A DNA stretch of 36,889 bases from assembly GCA_038258415.1 (NCBI GenBank), contig JBBSPY010000005.1, forward strand, positions 1 through 36,889, given 5' to 3'. Numbering within the stretch: the stretch's first letter is position 1; every line of letters begins with the position of its first letter. This stretch comes from Schlegelella_A sp038258415. GTDB taxonomy: Bacteria; Pseudomonadota; Gammaproteobacteria; Burkholderiales; Burkholderiaceae_C. The position numbers and the translations under genes are program-made. The notes beneath the pieces were generated by a model that saw only the letters and a program-made list of their open reading frames with translations, did not search any database and was not told where the DNA came from. Below, piece by piece: positions 31,900-36,889 of the stretch.

Positions 31900-33089
31900 A
31901 CATGCCCTCCAGACGCCTCGCGCGCGGCTTCACCCTGATCGAGATCCTGGTCGGGGTCGGCATCGGCGTGATCGGCATCCTCGTCATGTTCCGTATGGTC
32001 GCGCTGTGGGACACCCACACCCGCTCGGCCACGTCGGGCAGCGACGCGCAGGTGTCGGGCACGCTGGCGATGTTCAACCTCGAGCGCGACATCAAGCAGG
32101 CCGGCATGGGCTTCGGCAACGCCGATGCGCCGTTCCTGGGCTGTCCGGTCACCGCCGACTTCAACGGCGCGCCGATCAACTTCAACCTGTCTCCGGTGCA
32201 GATCCTCCAGGGCGCCCTCGGCGCACCCGACCAGGTTCTCGTGCTGTACGGTGACTCGTCGTTCTATGGCGGCAAAGAACCTGCACCAGACGCATCGATC
32301 CCGAATGCCGTGCTGCGCCGCGACCTCGCCTTCACCAGCTCGACCGCGACGAGCAAGACGCTCGAGCGGCGCGGCATGTTCCGCGCCGGCGACCTCGCCG
32401 TCGTCGCCGGCAACGAGTCGGCGCTCCCGGGGTCCGCCACCTGTGCCCTGATCGAGGTCACCGACACCAGCAACCCCGACAACCTGACCATCGGCCACAC
32501 GGGCGGCCTGTACAACAGCTTCTACAGCACCGCCGCGAGCGGCGTGGCGCGGTTCAACCCGGCCGGTGGTACCGGCGGCACCTTCACCACCGGGCGCATC
32601 TACAACCTCGGACCGATTCCGCAGCTCAATGTTTGGCAGATCCGGGCCGACGGGGCGCTGACCCGCAGCGACTTCCTCCACACCGGCCCGGTCACCGACG
32701 TCGCCGAGCGCGTCGTCAACCTCAAGGCCGAGTACGGGATCGACACCAACAACGACCGTGTGGTCGACACGTGGACCGCCACGCCGGCGCCGCCTGTCGA
32801 CTGGTCGACCGTGCTGGCGATCCGCACGGCGGTGGTGGTTCGCAGCAAGCAGTTCGAGAAGAGCATCGACCCGAACACGAATACGGCGTTCGCCGTCACG
32901 CCCGACGCCCGCAACCCCTGCTGGGCCAACTGCGACGCGGCTCACACGTTCGTCATGACCAACGTCGACGGCACCGGCGACACCTTCAACGACACGATGG
33001 CCGACCCGAACAACTGGCGCTACTACCGCTATCGCGTCTACGAGCGCACGATCCCGCTGCGCAACCTGCTCTGGGGGACCGCGCCATGA
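31896..33089 (+). CDS. pilW: Type IV pilus minor pilin PilW
   Basis: This is a 397-residue large minor pilin. The leader MNMPSRRLARG is cut before FTLIEILVGVGIGVIGILVM, with Glu at +5, followed by the PilW-typical MFNLERDIKQAGMGFGNA. The large beta-rich head is expected for betaproteobacterial PilW, the counterpart of GspJ. Its C-terminus (YYRYRVYERTIPLRNLLW) is also characteristic. It overlaps both neighbours by four bases (ATGA on each side), so it is strictly coupled to pilV and pilX. Confidence 0.94.
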   Translation: MNMPSRRLARGFTLIEILVGVGIGVIGILVMFRMVALWDTHTRSATSGSDAQVSGTLAMFNLERDIKQAGMGFGNADAPFLGCPVTADFNGAPINFNLSPVQILQGALGAPDQVLVLYGDSSFYGGKEPAPDASIPNAVLRRDLAFTSSTATSKTLERRGMFRAGDLAVVAGNESALPGSATCALIEVTDTSNPDNLTIGHTGGLYNSFYSTAASGVARFNPAGGTGGTFTTGRIYNLGPIPQLNVWQIRADGALTRSDFLHTGPVTDVAERVVNLKAEYGIDTNNDRVVDTWTATPAPPVDWSTVLAIRTAVVVRSKQFEKSIDPNTNTAFAVTPDARNPCWANCDAAHTFVMTNVDGTGDTFNDTMADPNNWRYYRYRVYERTIPLRNLLWGTAP

Positions 33090-33691
33090 CCAGGCTTCAC
33101 GCAACGCGCGGCGGCGTGTCGTCGCGCCGCGAGCGCGGCATCGTCATGTGGGTCGCCCTGGTCGTGCTGATCGTCATGTCGCTCGCCGGCATCGCGATGC
33201 TGCGGCAGATGGGATCGGGCATCTCGGTCGCCGGCAACGTCGCCTTCAAGCAGAACGCCACATCGACCGCCGACGTTGGCACCGAAGCGGCGCGCCAGTG
33301 GTACCTCACTTCGGGCGCCAACCTCAACATCGACCAGCCTGCGCAAGGCTATTACGCGACCTGGAGCGGCACCTGGGGCACGACCGTCGACCCGACGCAG
33401 TTCAACTGGCAGACCGGGGCCGCGACCGTCACGGTCGGCGCCGGCGCCGCCGACATCGGCGGCGGCAACACCAGCCAGTACATCATCCAGCGCCTCTGCC
33501 GGGATCCCGGTTCCGTGCAGGCGCCCACCCAGGTCTGCTCCGACCTGGAAAACGACACCCTGCACGCCAAGGGCAGCCTGGACTATTCCTCGCCGCCGCT
33601 GACGCCGTCGCTCACGCCCTACTACCGCGTCACCACCCGTGTAGCCGGACCGCGAAATACGGTGAGCTTCACGCAAGTGATCCTCAACTGA
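33086..33691 (+). CDS. pilX: Type IV pilus assembly protein PilX
   Basis: This 201-residue protein has a non-canonical pilin start: RRERG followed by IVMWVALVVLIVMSLAGIAM, without Glu at +5, as is usual for PilX and its T2SS counterpart GspK. The next segment, LRQMGSGISVAGNVAFKQNA, matches PilX_N proteins. The head is Gly/Thr/Gln-rich, with cysteines in RLCRDPG and QVCSDLE, and ends in RNTVSFTQVILN. It overlaps pilW by four bases, and pilY1 begins 37 bases downstream. PilX is thought to present PilY1 at the pilus tip. Confidence 0.9.
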   Translation: MTRLHATRGGVSSRRERGIVMWVALVVLIVMSLAGIAMLRQMGSGISVAGNVAFKQNATSTADVGTEAARQWYLTSGANLNIDQPAQGYYATWSGTWGTTVDPTQFNWQTGAATVTVGAGAADIGGGNTSQYIIQRLCRDPGSVQAPTQVCSDLENDTLHAKGSLDYSSPPLTPSLTPYYRVTTRVAGPRNTVSFTQVILN

Positions 33692-33728
33692 TCAACAAGA
33701 AACCCAGCGGAATCGAGGGAACGTTCTC

Positions 33729-36700
33729 ATGACCACCACCCACACGACCGAAGCGCGCACGCCGGTGCTGCTGCCGATGCTCAAGCGAGGTCTCGCCTCG
33801 TCGGTCGCCGTGGCGATCGTGCTGTCCGGCATGCCGCGCGCCTCGATGGCAGCGCTGACCGACCTGTCGCCACTTCCGATCGCGAGCGGCACCTCGTTCC
33901 AGGGAAAGCCGAACATCATGCTGCTGATGGACACGTCGGGCTCGATGGCATGGACGCACATGCCCGACGAGGTAGAGAAGGTCGGCAGCACCGACTACAC
34001 GGGCAGCCTCGGCTACCGCGCCACGCAGTGCAACTCGATCTACTACAACCCGCTCGTCGACTACACGCTGCCCAAGATGCCGGACGGCACCTTCTTCAGC
34101 TTCCCGGCCGGTTCCTTCTCCAACGCGCCTTACGCCGGCTTTGCGTCGTACTACATTGCACCGGACGCAACCGACGTCTCGTTCGTCAACCTGTCGACTT
34201 CATTTCGCGCGTTCGACGCCAAGACGCTGCGCGCGCAGGGTTCCGTGCCGGCCGATCCGGCCCAACCCGCCTACTACTACACCTACACCGGCCCGCAAAC
34301 GCTCGACTATGACTCGGCCGCGTGCCGGCAGTCCGACGTCGGCGCGTCGACCACCGCTGCCGGCCCCGGCGCCGGAACCTGGACTCGGGTGCTGGTGAGC
34401 GCCACATCCGGTCGTCCGGGCTTTGCCGACGAGCGTCAGAACTTCGCCATCTGGTACTCGTTCTACCGCACACGCCTGAGCCTCATCAAGACCGCCGCCA
34501 GCCTGGCTTTCAGCCCGCTGACCAACAGCTTTCGCGTCGGCATGATCACGGTCGAGCCGAAGACGAACCCGACCGACGCCGCAATCAACCAGGCCAAGTA
34601 CGTCCCGATCGCCGACTTCGACCTGCCACAGCGCAGTGCCTGGTATACGAAGCTGTTCGCTCAACCGGCCGAGGGCGCCTCCCCGGCGCGCGAGGGCCTC
34701 GCTCGCGTCGGCCGCCACTATGCCGGCAAGCAGGACGGGATCAACGCGGGCATGACCGGTGATCCGATGCAGTTCTCCTGCCAGCAGAACTTCACCATCA
34801 TGACGACCGACGGGTACTGGAACTCCCAGACCGAAACGCCGGGCGGAGGGCCGGTGCAGATCGATGGCGTGACGCGAGTCGGCCAGCAGGACAACATCCT
34901 GACCCCGCCGACCGGCCTCAGCCCGCGGCCGATCTGGGAAGGTTTCGCGACCGACACCCAGGTCACGACCGACAACGTCAACAACTTCGGCTACAGCCCG
35001 TGCGGGAGCTATCTGTACGAGTCGACGACGCAGACATCGATGTCGACCGCCCAGCTCACCTACGCGCAGTCGCAGCTGGTGACGCGCACGGTGCAGACGA
35101 ACGAGAGCACGGCACAGGTCAGCCAGACGACAAGCCGTCTTGACCAGAGCACGCTGCAGCACACCCTCAGCACCGCGCAGACGCTGCAGACCGACACCCA
35201 GGTCCGCCGCACGACAACCCAGATCACGCAAGGGACGTCGCAGCTCACGGCCTACACCACGCAGCTGCAACAGCGACAGGAGCGGATCGAGCAGAGCACG
35301 ACGCAGCGGCAGCGGAGCACGCTGCAGACCGTCCAGAGCACCTCGCGCACTGACCAGAACACCCTGCAGACGCGAATCCAGACGTCGCGAGTCGACGCCA
35401 GCACGTCGCAGACGACGATGACCACGGGGCAGACGACCGCGAGCACGTCGCAGCTCAACACGTACACGTCGCAGACGACCCGGTCGACCTCGCAGCCGAT
35501 CCGGAGCACCATTCAGTGGACCCAGCGCACCAGCCAGGACCGCATCTGCGACTCCCGCGACGAAGGTTGCACTGCGGTGGCATCGGGCAGCTGCTTGGCC
35601 GCCGGCTTCTTCTACTGCGAGACCGTCGCGACCGGACCGACCCTGGTGCCCAGCTGCACCGCGGCCACGGCGAACAGCGGCAACAGCTACACGACGACGA
35701 CCTGCAGCAGCGCGGGCACCGGACCGACCGGCGTCGCGAGTTGCACGAGCGCCGCGGCAAATGCGGGCAACAACTTCACGGCCACCAACTGCACCGTGAA
35801 TGCGACCGGTCCGACCAACGTCGTCACGTGCACACCGTCAGGGCCGAATGCCGGCAACAGCTACATCGACACGACCTGCGGCACATCGTCGAGCGCGCTG
35901 ACACCCGTGGCCAGCTGCACGCCGCAAACGGCCAACGCGGGCAACGGCTACGTCGCGACCAACTGCACGACGGTCAACACCGGACCGATCGGCGTTTCGT
36001 CGTGCGTCGCGGACCCGGCTTCATCGGGCAACAGCTACACGGCGACGACCTGCGGTTCCAACAACGTCGGTCCCATAGGCGTCGCCTCGTGCGCAGTTTC
36101 GGGGCCGAACTCCGGTAACGGCTGGACGACGACGAACTGCAGCCCGGTCAACACCGGGCCGACCCCGGTCAGCACGTGCACACCGGCAAGCGCCAGCTCC
36201 GGCAACAACTGGGTCGCGACCACGTGCACACCCGTCGTCAACGGTCCCACGCCGGTCGCATCATGTTCGCCGTCGGGCGCAGTCAGCGGCAACAGCTGGA
36301 CGACGACCACCTGCCCGAACGTGGTCGGGTCCGCGACGCCGGTCGCGAGCTGCGCGACCGCGCCCGGCAATTCCGGCAACAGCTACACGGCCACCACCTG
36401 CACGCCGGTCAACACCGGACCGACGGGCGTCTCGTCGTGCGCGCCCTCGGGCCCGACCTCGATCAACAGCTGGACCACCACCACCTGCGCGCCGAACAAC
36501 ACGGCCTGGACGCCGATCCTGTCGTGCACACCTGTAGCCCCAGCCTCGGGTAACTCCTGGGTGCAGACACTCTGCCAGACCGTCCCGACCGGCCCGACGC
36601 CGGTGGCGAGCTGCACGACGGCAACCGCCAACTCGGGCAATACGTTCACCAACACGACCTGCAACACGATCGTCGTTCAGCCGTGGGTCAACGTCGGCTC

Positions 36701-36889
36701 GTGCACTCCGGTCGCGGCCAGCTCGGGCAACGGCTATACCGCGACGCTGTGCCAGACGTTGAACGGGGCGCCGGTGGGAGTCGCATCGTGCACGCCCAGC
36801 GGCCCCAACGGTTCAGGGCAGGGCGTGGGTTGCAACAACGTGGTCACGCCGACGGTCGGAGTGCCCTCGTGCACGCCCCAGATCGGCAA
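33729..36889 (+). CDS. pilY1: Type IV pilus tip protein PilY1, 5' part with two repeat arrays
   Basis: An open frame of 1053 codons runs from the ATG at 33729 (GAGGGAA box seven bases upstream) to the right edge without a stop. The N-terminus is a long signal peptide, cut near residue 41 (RASMA). A von Willebrand-type region follows, with the metal-site motif DTSGSM at residues 68-73 and the PilY1-typical NSIYYNPLVDYTLPKMPDG at 102-120. Residues 432-606 are 25 tandem Thr/Gln heptads. A four-cysteine linker (607-634) leads to an array of two-cysteine repeats from residue 635 on. The C-terminal PilC-type beta-propeller expected of PilY1 must lie beyond the window. PilY1 is an adhesin and mechanosensor at the pilus tip in Pseudomonas. 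Repeats of this extent are not part of that model. Confidence 0.9.
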   Translation, partial: MTTTHTTEARTPVLLPMLKRGLASSVAVAIVLSGMPRASMAALTDLSPLPIASGTSFQGKPNIMLLMDTSGSMAWTHMPDEVEKVGSTDYTGSLGYRATQCNSIYYNPLVDYTLPKMPDGTFFSFPAGSFSNAPYAGFASYYIAPDATDVSFVNLSTSFRAFDAKTLRAQGSVPADPAQPAYYYTYTGPQTLDYDSAACRQSDVGASTTAAGPGAGTWTRVLVSATSGRPGFADERQNFAIWYSFYRTRLSLIKTAASLAFSPLTNSFRVGMITVEPKTNPTDAAINQAKYVPIADFDLPQRSAWYTKLFAQPAEGASPAREGLARVGRHYAGKQDGINAGMTGDPMQFSCQQNFTIMTTDGYWNSQTETPGGGPVQIDGVTRVGQQDNILTPPTGLSPRPIWEGFATDTQVTTDNVNNFGYSPCGSYLYESTTQTSMSTAQLTYAQSQLVTRTVQTNESTAQVSQTTSRLDQSTLQHTLSTAQTLQTDTQVRRTTTQITQGTSQLTAYTTQLQQRQERIEQSTTQRQRSTLQTVQSTSRTDQNTLQTRIQTSRVDASTSQTTMTTGQTTASTSQLNTYTSQTTRSTSQPIRSTIQWTQRTSQDRICDSRDEGCTAVASGSCLAAGFFYCETVATGPTLVPSCTAATANSGNSYTTTTCSSAGTGPTGVASCTSAAANAGNNFTATNCTVNATGPTNVVTCTPSGPNAGNSYIDTTCGTSSSALTPVASCTPQTANAGNGYVATNCTTVNTGPIGVSSCVADPASSGNSYTATTCGSNNVGPIGVASCAVSGPNSGNGWTTTNCSPVNTGPTPVSTCTPASASSGNNWVATTCTPVVNGPTPVASCSPSGAVSGNSWTTTTCPNVVGSATPVASCATAPGNSGNSYTATTCTPVNTGPTGVSSCAPSGPTSINSWTTTTCAPNNTAWTPILSCTPVAPASGNSWVQTLCQTVPTGPTPVASCTTATANSGNTFTNTTCNTIVVQPWVNVGSCTPVAASSGNGYTATLCQTLNGAPVGVASCTPSGPNGSGQGVGCNNVVTPTVGVPSCTPQIG
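35022..35546 (+). repeat. 25 tandem 21-bp units encoding S-T-x-Q-x-x-x heptads
   Basis: Reading from PilY1 residue 432, every seven residues follow S-T-x-Q-[T/L/V]-x-x for 25 units without a gap. Position 2 is Thr in 22 of 25 units. Position 4 is Gln in 21 and Arg in the other four. Position 1 is Ser in 12. Units include STAQLTY, STLQTVQ, STSQTTM and STSQLNT. Only one proline occurs (unit 23). Positions 2 and 5 fall on an a/d-like spacing, so a polar-core coiled coil or a beta-solenoid are both possible. Confidence 0.95.
35631..36889 (+). repeat. Array of about 29-residue two-cysteine repeats in PilY1
   Basis: From residue 635, units of about 87 bases follow the pattern TGPTPVASCTP-x5-SGN-[SNG]-[YW]-T-x-T-T-C-x4. 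The two cysteines are 16 residues apart in almost every unit. I count 14 full units and a 15th cut by the window edge. Unit 12 is one residue long and unit 14 is two short. Copies are clearly diverged at DNA level, so this is an old array rather than a fresh expansion. One disulfide per repeat is likely. Confidence 0.93.

Noticed and set aside
35252..36667. Minus-strand frames rich in Val, Cys and Gln opposite the PilY1 repeats.
   Set aside because: They are the reverse complement of the periodic repeats, so their apparent regularity is inherited; none has a start with a ribosome site.
35022..36889. The periodic DNA as a CRISPR array or satellite repeat.
   Set aside because: Units are diverged at DNA level, adjoin without spacers, and stay in one open frame; the constraint is on the protein.

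Overview
The window is GC-rich chromosomal DNA from a Gram-negative bacterium, most likely a betaproteobacterium of the order Burkholderiales. This rests on a Porin_4-type outer-membrane porin, a Coq7 ubiquinone hydroxylase, the mrcA / pilMNOPQ / aroK-aroB neighbourhood and a pilE-fimT-pilVWX-pilY1 minor pilin cluster. Genus is inference only. I see no tRNA, rRNA, insertion sequence, prophage or CRISPR array. Coding density is very high and many genes overlap by 1-4 bases.

Region 1 (1-5826) is most of a type II secretion system. On the minus strand, gspG-H-I-J-K-L-M-N form a tightly overlapping operon that leaves the window inside gspN. gspC is divergent from gspG. The secretin (gspD), ATPase (gspE) and gspF are not here. 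Region 2 (5867-10088) is housekeeping: ilvA, an OsmC-like protein, coq7 and a major porin with its own terminator. Between ilvA and the OsmC gene a minus-strand promoter, three hairpins and a U-tract terminator outline an unannotated short RNA of about 105 nt, or an ilvA leader.

Region 3 (10120-16236) is a peptide-type ABC importer operon (permease, binding protein, permease, unknown lipoprotein, ATPase, ATPase). Its promoter overlaps a perfect 10-bp inverted repeat. Region 4 (16243-20589) holds lysA with an lptM-like lipoprotein gene, cyaY, and mrcA (PBP1A).

Region 5 (20887-29618) is the type IV pilus assembly operon pilMNOPQ. It is followed by a 635-residue Ig-like-domain lipoprotein and then aroK and aroB. 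Region 6 (29672-36889) carries a DUF3617 protein and the minor pilin/adhesin operon pilE-fimT-pilV-pilW-pilX-pilY1, with pilY1 open at the right edge.

The most striking feature is inside PilY1. After an N-terminal von Willebrand-type region come 25 uninterrupted heptads of the form S-T-x-Q-x-x-x, and then at least 15 copies of a roughly 29-residue repeat with two cysteines each. Together they look like a long stalk built into the pilus-tip protein. The window therefore combines two related envelope machines, T2SS and T4P, which in most bacteria share one prepilin peptidase. That peptidase gene is not in this window.
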